A DNA stretch of 64,000 nucleotides from Polynucleobacter sp. MWH-Svant-W18 (GCF_018687495.1 NZ_CP061293.1:1054001-1118000); one strand, 5' to 3'; positions 52,737-61,440 are shown, counted from the stretch's first letter. Notes: generated by a model not told the origin, from the sequence alone. Translations and numbers: made by a program.

Positions 52737-54356
52737 ATGACCGAAGAGACCATTAGCAAAGCACTCATGCAGCAACTCCTTAAGATTGGGTCGTCCTTAA
52801 GCAGCGAAAAGGATATAGACCAGCTTTTGGAGAACATTCTCCAGGCAGCCATGCAAATTACCAATGCGGATGCCGGCACTCTTTATAGAGTGGTGGATGA
52901 GAAGCTCTTGAAATTTGAGATCGTTCACACCAAAAGCAAGGGCGTTCACTTGGGTGGCAAAAGTAGTCATGAGATTAAGATACCGCCCCTTCCTTTATTT
53001 AAAGAAGATGGAAGTCCTGATCTAGGCAGAGTAGTTTGTTATGCCCATCACAAAGAACAAACTGTCAATATTGCTGACGCCTACAACGCAGAGGGATTTG
53101 ATTTTACTGGTACTCACAAATTTGATAAGGCCAATGGTTATCGTTCTGTCTCGTTCTTAACGGTTCCGATGAAGAACCACGAATCAGAAATCATTGGTGT
53201 TCTGCAGCTCATTAATGCCACCGATTCCAATACCGGCAAAGTCATTCCCTTCTCAGCAGAAAGCCAAGAGATTGTTGAAGCGTTGAGTTCACAAGCCGCT
53301 GTAGCACTCACGAACCGAATGCTCATCTTGCATCTCGAAGAATTGTTTGAATCTTTCATTGGCTTGATTAACCACGCGATTGACGATAAGTCTCCCTACA
53401 CTGGCGGCCATTGCAATCGGGTACCTGATCTCACCATGATGTTGGCCGATGCTGTCAATCGCTGTAATGCTGGACCGCTCAAGGAATTCACACTCAATGA
53501 TAGCGATCGCCAAGAACTCAAGATTGCCGGTTTACTGCATGACTGCGGAAAAATTACGACTCCAGTACACGTGGTAGATAAGGCCACTAAGCTTGAAAAG
53601 ATTTTTGATCGTATTCATTTGATTGAAGTTCGTGCAGAAGTAGTCTTACGTGATATTCAACTGGCTTTGGCGCAAAAGTTTATTACCGAAGAAGAAGCAG
53701 AACAACGCTGCTCCCAATTGATTGATGATTACAACTTCTTAAGTCACTGCAATATTGGTGGTGAATTCATGAAAGACCCAGACGTACAGCGTGTACATGA
53801 CATTGCTAAACGCTATATCTGGCAAGATATTTCTGGCACTAATCACCCCTTCCTGAGCGATGAAGAAATTGGCAATTTGACTATTCGAGCTGGCACACTA
53901 AACAACGAAGAGCGTCAGATCATTAATCACCATATTGATCTCACAATCAGCATGCTTGAAAAGCTGCCATGGCCTAAACACCTTAGAAACGTTACTGAAT
54001 ACGCAGGTGGTCACCACGAAAAGATGGATGGTAAGGGCTATCCGAAGGGCTTAACGCGTGAGCAAATGTCAGTTCCAGCACGTTGCATGGGTATTGCGGA
54101 TATTTTTGAGGCGTTGACCGCTAAAGATCGTCCCTATAAGAAGGGTAAGACACTCAGTGAGTCTCTAGAAATTCTCGGTAAGATGAAACTCGGTCAACAC
54201 GTTGATCCAGATCTCTTCGATATCTTCATCTGGGAAAAGGTTTATGAAGAGTATGCCCTGAAGTTTTTAGATGAGAGTCAAATTGATGTGGTGGATGTTA
54301 GCAAGATCCCAGGCTATAACCCACCACCGCCTGACTATCAGTTCAGTCGGCAATAG
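52737..54356 (+). CDS. GAF plus HD-GYP c-di-GMP phosphodiesterase
   Basis: Predicted cytoplasmic c-di-GMP hydrolase, 539 residues. A GAF sensor domain covers about 20-190 (ITNADAGTLYRVVDEKLLKFEIV, VSFLTVPMKN, GVLQLINA). The HD-GYP domain starts near 205 with GLLHDCGKI (His268-Asp269) and carries GGHHEKMDGKGYPKGL (424-439), so the signature is complete. About 100 residues (285-385) are inserted between the HD and GYP parts compared with the shortest family members. No receiver domain is present. It is divergent from the adhesin-exporter run, which suggests shared control. A TTGAGA-N17-TACAAA sequence just upstream is a plausible weak promoter. Confidence 0.9.
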   Translation: MTEETISKALMQQLLKIGSSLSSEKDIDQLLENILQAAMQITNADAGTLYRVVDEKLLKFEIVHTKSKGVHLGGKSSHEIKIPPLPLFKEDGSPDLGRVVCYAHHKEQTVNIADAYNAEGFDFTGTHKFDKANGYRSVSFLTVPMKNHESEIIGVLQLINATDSNTGKVIPFSAESQEIVEALSSQAAVALTNRMLILHLEELFESFIGLINHAIDDKSPYTGGHCNRVPDLTMMLADAVNRCNAGPLKEFTLNDSDRQELKIAGLLHDCGKITTPVHVVDKATKLEKIFDRIHLIEVRAEVVLRDIQLALAQKFITEEEAEQRCSQLIDDYNFLSHCNIGGEFMKDPDVQRVHDIAKRYIWQDISGTNHPFLSDEEIGNLTIRAGTLNNEERQIINHHIDLTISMLEKLPWPKHLRNVTEYAGGHHEKMDGKGYPKGLTREQMSVPARCMGIADIFEALTAKDRPYKKGKTLSESLEILGKMKLGQHVDPDLFDIFIWEKVYEEYALKFLDESQIDVVDVSKIPGYNPPPPDYQFSRQ

Positions 54357-54374
54357 TCTTTAGGTTATTCTTTT

Positions 54375-55952
54375 TTAATATAAGCGCGTATTGCTGACGC
54401 GCTTAATCTCGGCGACCGCCAATTGAGAAATGTCTCTCATTTTCTCGTGCTTATCTTGATTGAGATCGATAATCGATTCAACCTGAGCATAAGAAGATGT
54501 CACAAAGCGATCACCATTCTCTTGACTCTTTCTGAGTACACCAAATTCAATACGGCTGCGCTCATCATTGCTGAGTTTACTAATCAGATCCTTAGTAGCC
54601 CAAATGCTGCCGTGTCTTGCAAAGTCACTCAGACGAGATGCCTGGTTAATCGTATTGCCCAACACCGCAAACTCAATGTGGTTAGCCGACTGGAAGCTAC
54701 CTAACCACTCTTGACCTTCATGCAAGCCAATGTTGAGCTGCAATTCTGTAAACCAGTTTTTCTTAAGCTGCCATTCAGCACTAATCTTGCGCATCGCTTG
54801 GCGTAATTCATCAGCACAAGCAACAGCGTTAAATAAATAATTGCTCTCTGCTTGCGGGAAAAAGTAATACACCACTCCATCACCCACGTGCTTGCCATGA
54901 GTACCGGTGTACTTGCGCAATATCGGCCCCATCGTCGCCCAGATCTGATTGATCAAGGCAAAATACTCATCCGGTGGCAACTCTGAGCAAATGCGGACAG
55001 AGTTCTGCAAGTCCGCTACTAAAACCGCTAAAGGCGTCATCACTGGCAAGCGTTTGCTCATCAATGACTGAATCACTTGATCCCGACGAGCTAAGAAATT
55101 GACAAGGTCATCGCCCCGCTCTTCTGCTGGGGCATGCACCACCAAGATGCCTTCGCGGAAATACACCGCGTAGACCCGATAGCAAACAATCTGACCGCGT
55201 GAATCTCTTTGAAAAAACTCAACTTCATTGACTGCTTGCTCTTGGGCTTGCTCTTCAGAAGAAAGGCCTTCTAATAGCGGCATCAGGTCTGGATCACTCT
55301 GCAGCACAAGCTTAGATAGCGACGCATAAGAAATACGTGAGCTAGCCAATTGCAATAACAAGCCCACTAAAGAGCGTTGATCTTCCATTGTCAAACATAC
55401 TTCGGGTCTTGTCAGCAGGTTCAGCAAATTACGATCAGTACTTTTAGATGGTGCTGTTGCAAAACCAAAAACTGCTTTACGGGCTGGCTCATTAAACCAA
55501 GTAAGCTCAAAGTTGTAATTGAGCATGTAAGCAGGATGCGTCAGGGTATCAAGCGATATCGAGAGATTGCCCAATGAATCTGAGAAAGGTTTATTTGCAT
55601 TATGAGTGCTGCGAACTGGATTGACCTGGTTGGATTTACCAATCGGCCGCATTGCCGGACGAGAGTTTGATGTCTCTAGTTGCAACTCTTGCACTTCTAG
55701 CAAAGCATCTGTTTGGGCTAGACGCTCGGCAACTTGAGCCATTGATAAGCCCTGGCTCTTCAATATTTGTACTGCCTGCACTCTTTCCAATGCGTCGTCC
55801 GGAAAAAAGCCCAATACTCTAGCCCCGCCCTCATCTGCGCTAGCAGATAGAGACTGCACAACCGGCTTGGGCAAGATGCCAAGCTGGATGTAGTTATTGA
55901 GGGTGGCACGTGATATCCCAGTTTGGTCTATCAATGCCTTGCTAGAGATCAT
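54375..55952 (-). CDS. MerR-like DNA-binding domain fused to PAS and adenylate cyclase
   Basis: Predicted one-protein regulator of 525 residues. Residues 1-75 are a MerR-type winged helix (LIDQTGISRATLNNYIQLGILPKP, then ALERVQAVQILKSQGLSMAQVAERL). Residues 130-280 look PAS-like (THPAYMLNYNFELTWFNEPARKAVFGF). Residues 305-490 are a class III cyclase with Asp314 (LVADL), Lys354, Asp358 (HVGDG), Asn433 and Arg440 (NTINQASR), all catalytic positions present. A DNA-binding cyclase could tie cAMP synthesis to its own transcription. The upstream 185 bases carry several copies of TAGACAGT, probable operators. It converges on the HD-GYP gene, 18 bases away. Confidence 0.85.
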   Translation of the reverse strand: MISSKALIDQTGISRATLNNYIQLGILPKPVVQSLSASADEGGARVLGFFPDDALERVQAVQILKSQGLSMAQVAERLAQTDALLEVQELQLETSNSRPAMRPIGKSNQVNPVRSTHNANKPFSDSLGNLSISLDTLTHPAYMLNYNFELTWFNEPARKAVFGFATAPSKSTDRNLLNLLTRPEVCLTMEDQRSLVGLLLQLASSRISYASLSKLVLQSDPDLMPLLEGLSSEEQAQEQAVNEVEFFQRDSRGQIVCYRVYAVYFREGILVVHAPAEERGDDLVNFLARRDQVIQSLMSKRLPVMTPLAVLVADLQNSVRICSELPPDEYFALINQIWATMGPILRKYTGTHGKHVGDGVVYYFFPQAESNYLFNAVACADELRQAMRKISAEWQLKKNWFTELQLNIGLHEGQEWLGSFQSANHIEFAVLGNTINQASRLSDFARHGSIWATKDLISKLSNDERSRIEFGVLRKSQENGDRFVTSSYAQVESIIDLNQDKHEKMRDISQLAVAEIKRVSNTRLY

Positions 55953-55958
55953 TTATCT

Positions 55959-56133
55959 ATCTGTCCAATAAAAATAAGTGGCCGGGAGATCATTTATACA
56001 GAAATTGAACACTTTTAGACAGTCTTTAGATGTATAAAAGTAGATAACTACTAGACAGTTAGTTGTCCAAACGCAACAAATGGGGATAATTTATAGAATT
56101 CTAAACTGTCTAAATTATATTTTAGACAGTTTA
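55959..56133. promoter_or_regulatory. Cluster of TAGACAGT sites upstream of the MerR-cyclase gene
   Basis: TAGACAGT occurs at 56016-56023, 56052-56059 and 56123-56130, and inverted (ACTGTCTA) at 56105-56112. Variants lie at 55959-55967 (ATCTGTCCA) and 56063-56068 (TTGTCC). Two of them form a 13-bp inverted repeat, 56102-56114 with 56121-56133, around TTATAT, just after the GGDEF-EAL stop. They are likely binding sites for the MerR-like protein. Confidence 0.65.
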
Positions 56134-56137
56134 TTGG

Positions 56138-59113
56138 CTACAGCAGGATGTTTTTAAATGCTTCTGGACTCAAGGGCCTACTGTATAGATAGCCTTGGGC
56201 ATGGGTACAACCCAAATCCCTGAGTATTTGAGCTTGTTGCTCAGTCTCAACGCCCTCAGCAATAGACTCTAAATCTAAGCCTTTTGCCATAGCAATCATT
56301 GCGGATACTAAAGATGCGTCAAGACTATTAGGCGCTAAGGTTTTAATAAAATGGGAATCGATCTTCAAAAAATCAAAGTTAAAGTTTTTCAAAGATGCGA
56401 GCGATGAGTAACCGGTTCCAAAGTCATCCACACTAAATTTACAACCTGCCTCTTGCAGCATCGATATTTTGCGCAATACCCTTTGCGACTGAATCAACAT
56501 CATCCGCTCAGTAATCTCCAGAACAATCTTGTCTGAAGAAATGCCAAATTCTTGCATCCAATCTAACCATTGCACTACCGAGTGATTGGATGAATGAAAC
56601 TGCGCCGCAGAAACGTTTATCGCTATCGATGGCGCTTTATCAAGGCCAAGAGATTTCAGGAATATCAACACCTCTTTGAAAACCCAATTTCCAATGTCAA
56701 CTATTAGACCCGACTCCTCGGCGATCTCGATAAATGCCGATGGCATCACTACTTCACCATTTGCTCGGTGCCATCTCAACAATGCCTCAGCATGAGCAAT
56801 CACGCCTGTGTTTAAGTCATATATAGGCTGATATTCTAAGCGAAATTGCTTGTTCTCCATCGCAGTGCGTAGCTCTGAAATCACACTCGCACGGTAATTT
56901 GCATTGACTTGCAGGGCGCTTGTGAAATACTGGAAACCGTTTCTACCCTTTGACTTTGCTGAATACATTGCTTGGTCAGCGCCCAATAACAGCGCCTTCC
57001 CGTCATCGCCATCATTGGGGAACATCGAGATCCCAAGGCTAACGGTGACGTAAAGCATCTCTCCGTTAATTGAAATAGGCTCGCAGATATTTTTGATGAT
57101 CTGACGAATAATGATGTCAGCCTTCTCGGGTCTATCGAGTTGGCCTAATAGGATTACAAACTCATCTCCACCTATGCGTGCCACAGTATCGGTATCACGC
57201 ACCTCTGAACGCAAGCGCTGTGCCACTTCCTTTAATAGCTGATCACCAATATCATGCCCACGACTGTCATTCACATCTTTAAAGTTATCTAAATCAATAT
57301 AGATAACCGCTAAGCTCGTTTGTGAGCGGGTTGACTGCTTGATTAATTGCTCCAGACGATCGAGCATCAGACGCCGGTTAGGCAGCCCCGTGAGCGGATC
57401 AAAATTCGCTTGTTGATTAATGAGCTCTCGCGCCTTGCGTTGATCCGTGACATCCGATACCAGAGCCACCCGCTGTAAGGGAGCGCCATCCTTATCAAAG
57501 GTTGAATAGATCGACAAGAAACGTAGCTCTTCGACGCCATCCCGCACCTTGATCCAAGCCTGCCCTTCCCAGCGCCCTGTAGCGTCAAGGGAAGTGAAGA
57601 TATCGGAATATGAGCGAGCGCCGTGGCGCTTGACTAAGAAATCAGAAAACCCGTAACCCAGTAAATCATGCTCGGAGTATCCGGTCAATTCTCTAAAAGC
57701 GTCGTTGGCTAAAAGAATATTATTTTGCGCATCGCAAATAACTACCGCCTCACCCATCGCACGATACACGGCAGATGACACTTTGAGAACATCCTCCGCG
57801 CGCTTCTGCTCTGTAATATCAATGCCATAAATCACGATACGGTCTGAGGTATAAAAAGCGCCCCAAGAAATCAGTCTAGTAGAGCCGTCCTTACAAGTAG
57901 TTTGAGTTTGCATGGGAATAAATGGGGCGCCTGATTTAGCAGTCTCCTCGGCACGCTTAACCCATTCTTCTTCGATCTCTTGGCGATATTCTGCGTTTGG
58001 ATAAGCCAAAGACCACCAGGCATTTGGCTCATGCAGATCCTCTGTTGTGTAGCCCAATGCTTTTGTGAAATACGGATTTACATAGTCGGTCACTTGAGTA
58101 TTGAGGTTATGGGTGGCCATCAAGGCTGGCGTGTTGCCTACAATTTCTCTGAAGCGGGCCTCGGATTCCAAAATCAAATTGGAGGCCTCTGTGAGCTCAC
58201 GATTCTTACGCTCAAAACTTTCAACCACTAGACCAACGGTGAGACCAATGATGCAGATAAATCCTAGATACGCCCAGATCACCATTGGGGCATGATTCGT
58301 CATTAATTGGCGGTTAAAAAATCCAGCCCCATCAAACGTACTCAGCACCGCCTGCACAAGAACAATACCGAAAAATAGCAAGGCGCCTTGACGACCGAAT
58401 ATCAGCCCGAAGAATGCCGCTAAAAAGATAACGCTAAATCCCCTGCCAGTAAAATCGACATACTCTTTGAGCCAACCCATGAATATCATTTGACCCAACA
58501 AGAAAGCAATCACTAAACAAATACAAAACTTAAGAATTTTTTCTTTGGGCCAATCCTGAATCCAGCGTTCAGAGAGTGTTAAAAGGATAGGCGCTATAAA
58601 GGCAAAGCCAAAAAAGTCCCCAATAAACCATTTGCGGTAAACCTCGCTCACCATTTCTGGTGCAAGCTCATTGCCCCACACTAAAAACGTGATGTTAATA
58701 GTGGTACTAATAAAGGCACCAATAAGGCTGGCGATTAACAAGCGCCCATAGTCGCCCAATGAATGAATATATTTATCAAATTTCAGGTAGCGCTGTAACA
58801 CGAGGGCAGCAACGAAATAACCTAAAAGTGCACCCGTTGCCAACAGGAAGCCCATCAAGACATCATGACCACCGCCGATTTCACCGAGGACGATGCCGAT
58901 AAATATAAATGGCCAATACTGCCAACCCAATAGAAGAATTATTCCTAGGCCAATACCAGCAGGCACCCAAATCACACTCTCGCCAATGACTCCAGAAAAG
59001 TACCTCAGCAAAAAGATCGCAATGACAGCTTGTGCGATTGCAGCGAGCACGGCATAAGCCACGCCCTTTTGGGTGTATGCCTGATGTGGTCGAAGAAACT
59101 GGGAAATGGTCAA
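56138..59113 (-). CDS. MASE1-PAS-PAS-GGDEF-EAL membrane c-di-GMP enzyme
   Basis: Predicted inner-membrane c-di-GMP metabolic protein of 991 residues. A MASE1 sensor with about eight helices occupies 15-300, two PAS domains lie near 315-435 and 440-560, then GGDEF (565-725) and EAL (735-990). GGDEF reads ARIGGDEFVILL with an RDTD inhibitory site five residues before it; EAL reads HAEALLRW with later DDFGTGYSSL and the Lys-bearing LKIDSHFIK. Both domains look competent, so the net activity is uncertain. The start appears to be TTG at 59113; no ATG is available near the first helix. ATAACT/AGTTAT-type dyads lie in the upstream 172 bases. Confidence 0.9.
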   Translation of the reverse strand: MTISQFLRPHQAYTQKGVAYAVLAAIAQAVIAIFLLRYFSGVIGESVIWVPAGIGLGIILLLGWQYWPFIFIGIVLGEIGGGHDVLMGFLLATGALLGYFVAALVLQRYLKFDKYIHSLGDYGRLLIASLIGAFISTTINITFLVWGNELAPEMVSEVYRKWFIGDFFGFAFIAPILLTLSERWIQDWPKEKILKFCICLVIAFLLGQMIFMGWLKEYVDFTGRGFSVIFLAAFFGLIFGRQGALLFFGIVLVQAVLSTFDGAGFFNRQLMTNHAPMVIWAYLGFICIIGLTVGLVVESFERKNRELTEASNLILESEARFREIVGNTPALMATHNLNTQVTDYVNPYFTKALGYTTEDLHEPNAWWSLAYPNAEYRQEIEEEWVKRAEETAKSGAPFIPMQTQTTCKDGSTRLISWGAFYTSDRIVIYGIDITEQKRAEDVLKVSSAVYRAMGEAVVICDAQNNILLANDAFRELTGYSEHDLLGYGFSDFLVKRHGARSYSDIFTSLDATGRWEGQAWIKVRDGVEELRFLSIYSTFDKDGAPLQRVALVSDVTDQRKARELINQQANFDPLTGLPNRRLMLDRLEQLIKQSTRSQTSLAVIYIDLDNFKDVNDSRGHDIGDQLLKEVAQRLRSEVRDTDTVARIGGDEFVILLGQLDRPEKADIIIRQIIKNICEPISINGEMLYVTVSLGISMFPNDGDDGKALLLGADQAMYSAKSKGRNGFQYFTSALQVNANYRASVISELRTAMENKQFRLEYQPIYDLNTGVIAHAEALLRWHRANGEVVMPSAFIEIAEESGLIVDIGNWVFKEVLIFLKSLGLDKAPSIAINVSAAQFHSSNHSVVQWLDWMQEFGISSDKIVLEITERMMLIQSQRVLRKISMLQEAGCKFSVDDFGTGYSSLASLKNFNFDFLKIDSHFIKTLAPNSLDASLVSAMIAMAKGLDLESIAEGVETEQQAQILRDLGCTHAQGYLYSRPLSPEAFKNILL

Positions 59114-59118
59114 GGATT

Positions 59119-59186
59119 TAACTAAAGTTATAGTAAATGAGTGTATGTAGTTAATATTGTCTCGCCCGACACTATAACTGAGTTAT
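59119..59186. promoter_or_regulatory. Two TAACT/AGTTA dyads before the GGDEF-EAL gene
   Basis: TAACT-AA-AGTTA at 59119-59130 and ATAACT-G-AGTTAT at 59174-59186 lie in the upstream region of the GGDEF-EAL gene. They share arms with the sites near 38826 and 52563. Confidence 0.5.
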
Positions 59187-59255
59187 GTAATATTCCCCTT
59201 GTTAAATAACAACTTAGAAAGGGATTTATAGGTTTTATTGAATAAATTAGTATTT

Positions 59256-59271
59256 AAGTACTATTAATAGG
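59256..59271. promoter_or_regulatory. AAGTACTATTAATAGG element
   Basis: Matches 15 of 16 bases with the element at 12095-12110, and lies about 145 bases upstream of the GGDEF-EAL gene. Both places precede a GGDEF-domain gene. Confidence 0.35.
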
Positions 59272-59285
59272 ATGGGATTTTAAGC

Positions 59286-60062
59286 CTATTGGTCTTTTAC
59301 GCAGCGAAAGCCAATGTAAACCACACCTATATCCGCTGGCTTAGATTCCACATCAGACTCTTGCTGTCTATCTGGACCGTACCACCAAGAAGCACCGCGG
59401 GTAATGTATCCACTATTTCTCTCGGTAGCTGTCCACTCCCACACATTGCCACCCATGTCATACATGCCATTAACGCCCGGCTGAGTACTACCCACCAAAA
59501 CATGACCCGTACCCCGGTTGAGTGCGCCTGCTGGCGCAAGCCCTTTGTAGTTGCCGCAGCCACTTAAGCAATGGGAGGGTGTTGGTGTGCTACCACCAGG
59601 AAATGGGTAACGCTGTCCTTTAATAAAGCCAGCCGGTGGATTGGATCGTTGCTCTAAGAAGGCAGCTGACGTCCACTCAGATTCAGTAGGTAAACGCTTG
59701 CCAAAATAGCGGCAAACACTCTCCGCTTCTGTTTGGTTGAGGTGTACAGCGGGTTCATCATCTTTCGCAGGAACACCATAAGGAGTTCTCCAAGTCCACC
59801 CTGGCTTTTGCACAAAACCACCTTCATAAGATAGACCGCCACCCTTCTTTTCAGCAGCACTGACAAAACCAGTAGAGGACGCAAAGGATTTGACATCGGC
59901 GATATTCATCTCGGTTTGATCCCATAGGAGATTGCCAATCTGAACTGCGGCAATGGATGAGCTGGGCGCACTTTGACTAGGCGCAGATCTGAGCATGAAA
60001 TATAAAGCTACGATACTGAGGAAGACGCCAAAGAGAATTGTGGAAATATCAAATTTTTTCAT
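59286..60062 (-). CDS. Membrane-anchored FGE/SUMF1-like protein
   Basis: Protein of the formylglycine-generating-enzyme-like fold, 258 residues from ATG 60062 (a further ATG at 60077 adds five). One N-terminal helix (ILFGVFLSIVALYFML) anchors it, with the fold outside the cytoplasm. Fold motifs: HLNQTEAESVCRYFGKRLPTESEWTSAAFLE, MYDMGGNVWEWTATERN, ITRGASWWYGPD and the end VYIGFRCVKDQ. The CLSGCGNYKG segment contains a cysteine pair. The true enzyme activity is not proven; many members only bind ligands or are activators. It lies just after the tRNA-His terminator and upstream of the GGDEF-EAL gene. No sulfatase gene is in the window. Confidence 0.82.
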   Translation of the reverse strand: MKKFDISTILFGVFLSIVALYFMLRSAPSQSAPSSSIAAVQIGNLLWDQTEMNIADVKSFASSTGFVSAAEKKGGGLSYEGGFVQKPGWTWRTPYGVPAKDDEPAVHLNQTEAESVCRYFGKRLPTESEWTSAAFLEQRSNPPAGFIKGQRYPFPGGSTPTPSHCLSGCGNYKGLAPAGALNRGTGHVLVGSTQPGVNGMYDMGGNVWEWTATERNSGYITRGASWWYGPDRQQESDVESKPADIGVVYIGFRCVKDQ

Positions 60063-60079
60063 GGCATTAAATCCCATAG

Positions 60080-60103
60080 AAAAAGCTCCCTAAAGGAGCT
60101 TTT
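60080..60103 (-). terminator. Intrinsic terminator of tRNA-His
   Basis: AAAAGCTCC and GGAGCTTTT form a perfect 9-bp stem with a 5-base loop. On the minus strand it ends in five T, 12 bases after the tRNA CCA end. The next gene starts 18 bases later. Confidence 0.88.
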
Positions 60104-60114
60104 GATGAATATTT

Positions 60115-60191
60115 TGGGGCGAACGACGGGGCTCGAACCCGCGACAACCAGAATCACAATCTGGGACTCTACCAACTGAGCTACGTCCGCC
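60115..60191 (-). tRNA. tRNA-His (anticodon GTG)
   Basis: A 77-base cloverleaf with the extra 5' G (G-1) opposite C73, the hallmark of tRNA-His. The acceptor stem GCGGACG pairs with CGTTCGC through one G-U. The anticodon loop ATTGTGA gives GTG. The T loop is GTTCGAG, and CCA is encoded. A consensus promoter (60206-60235) and a terminator (60080-60103) make it a single-gene unit. Confidence 0.97.
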
Positions 60192-60205
60192 GTTGTAGAG
60201 GAAAC

Positions 60206-60235
60206 ATTATAGCTTTTAGCTCAAAAACCTGTCAA
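60206..60235 (-). promoter_or_regulatory. Consensus sigma-70 promoter of tRNA-His
   Basis: On the minus strand TTGACA (60235-60230) and TATAAT (60211-60206) are perfect -35 and -10 hexamers with an 18-base spacer. The -10 box ends 14 bases before the tRNA 5' end. Confidence 0.92.
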
Positions 60236-60242
60236 AAATGGC

Positions 60243-61340
60243 TTATTTGGCTACTTCTTCAGCAGCTTCATAGTCAAAAGCAGCCCAATCCCCAAGGGTT
60301 AGGCTGGCATCAATGAAGAAGTCTACGATCGCCGCTTTACTCTGTACTTTAGCGAGAGCGTGATGATCTGAGAGTCTTTGGCGCCAATATCTCGACCCCG
60401 CCCTACCATGCGCCAAACCTAAAATATGCCGGGTGAACGCGCCAATATAAAACGGCTTCTGTTTTGCTTGGCATTCATCAAACCAATTTAGAACCTGTTT
60501 AACCAATGCAATCTGAATTCTGTGCCACTCTGTTTCACTAAACAAATAGCCGGCTGCATCACCGTGAGTCTGAATCAAGTCATCCCAGCCTAGCAACATC
60601 GCCGGAAAATGATAAGCGGCTCTACCCACCATAAAGCCATCAAAGTCATCCCAGTGTCCAGCGATTTGCTCATTAGTCTCTAAGCCGCCATTAAGCAATA
60701 CTTTGAGATGTGAAAATTGTTTTTGTGCATCAACCCTCAGTTGTGCAGCAACCTTATAATGTAGTGGTGGTTTACTGCGATTCTCTTTAGGAGATAAGCC
60801 CTTCAGCACAGCATTGCGCGCATGAATAGTCACCTGACTCGCACCTGCATCTGCTACTGCGAGAATAAAGTCGAGGGCAAATTGATAATCTTTCTCTGAA
60901 GAAGCAGCATCCATATTGTCTAGACCAAGACGGTGCTTTACCGAGATCGGAATATCCACCGCATTCTTCATTGCCCTGACACAGTCAGCAACTAAATTAG
61001 GCTCTGCCATAAGACAAGCACCAAAGGCACCCCGTTGTACCCGCTCTGAGGGACAACCGCAGTTCAGATCAATCTCGTCATAAGCCCACTTCTGTGCTAA
61101 TTCTGCTGCCTTAGCCAAATCACTCGGCTCTGAACCACCCAATTGCAAAACGACTGGGTGCTGGTCTTGAGAATAATCCAAATGTCGTGGCACATCACCA
61201 TGGATGAGTGCACCCGTTGTCACCATCTCGGTATACAGAGCTGCTTCCTTAGTAAGGGTGCGATGAAAGGATCGGCAATGACGATCCGTCCATTCCATCA
61301 TGGGGGCAACGGCAAGACGCTTCTTTGTGGTATTGATCAT
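60243..61340 (-). CDS. dusA: tRNA-dihydrouridine synthase A
   Basis: Flavoenzyme that reduces U20/U20a of tRNA to dihydrouridine, using FMN and NADPH. About 365 residues from ATG 61340; ATG 61370 adds 10 residues and is possible, while TTG 61385 is unlikely. Family motifs: RLAVAPMMEWTDRHCR at the start, QLGGSEPSDLAKAAELA, DEIDLNCGCPSERVQRGAFGACLM with the catalytic Cys in GACL, VKHRLGLD, LNGGLETNEQ and MVGRAAYHFP. The length is slightly longer than the E. coli enzyme. It lies just upstream of tRNA-His on the same strand but the tRNA has its own promoter. Confidence 0.93.
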   Translation of the reverse strand: MINTTKKRLAVAPMMEWTDRHCRSFHRTLTKEAALYTEMVTTGALIHGDVPRHLDYSQDQHPVVLQLGGSEPSDLAKAAELAQKWAYDEIDLNCGCPSERVQRGAFGACLMAEPNLVADCVRAMKNAVDIPISVKHRLGLDNMDAASSEKDYQFALDFILAVADAGASQVTIHARNAVLKGLSPKENRSKPPLHYKVAAQLRVDAQKQFSHLKVLLNGGLETNEQIAGHWDDFDGFMVGRAAYHFPAMLLGWDDLIQTHGDAAGYLFSETEWHRIQIALVKQVLNWFDECQAKQKPFYIGAFTRHILGLAHGRAGSRYWRQRLSDHHALAKVQSKAAIVDFFIDASLTLGDWAAFDYEAAEEVAK

Positions 61341-61440
61341 GGACAGGGTTTTAATAGCTTCGCCTGTCATTTTAAATGGATACAAATAAATAAGGGCAAC
61401 TTAGTCGCCCTTATTCTTAACGCGCACTGCTAAGTTCTGT

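Noticed and set aside
54381..54405. TAAGCGCG/CGCGCTTA hairpin as a terminator between HD-GYP and MerR-cyclase genes
   Set aside because: It lies within the last codons of the MerR-cyclase gene and is not followed by a T run on either strand.
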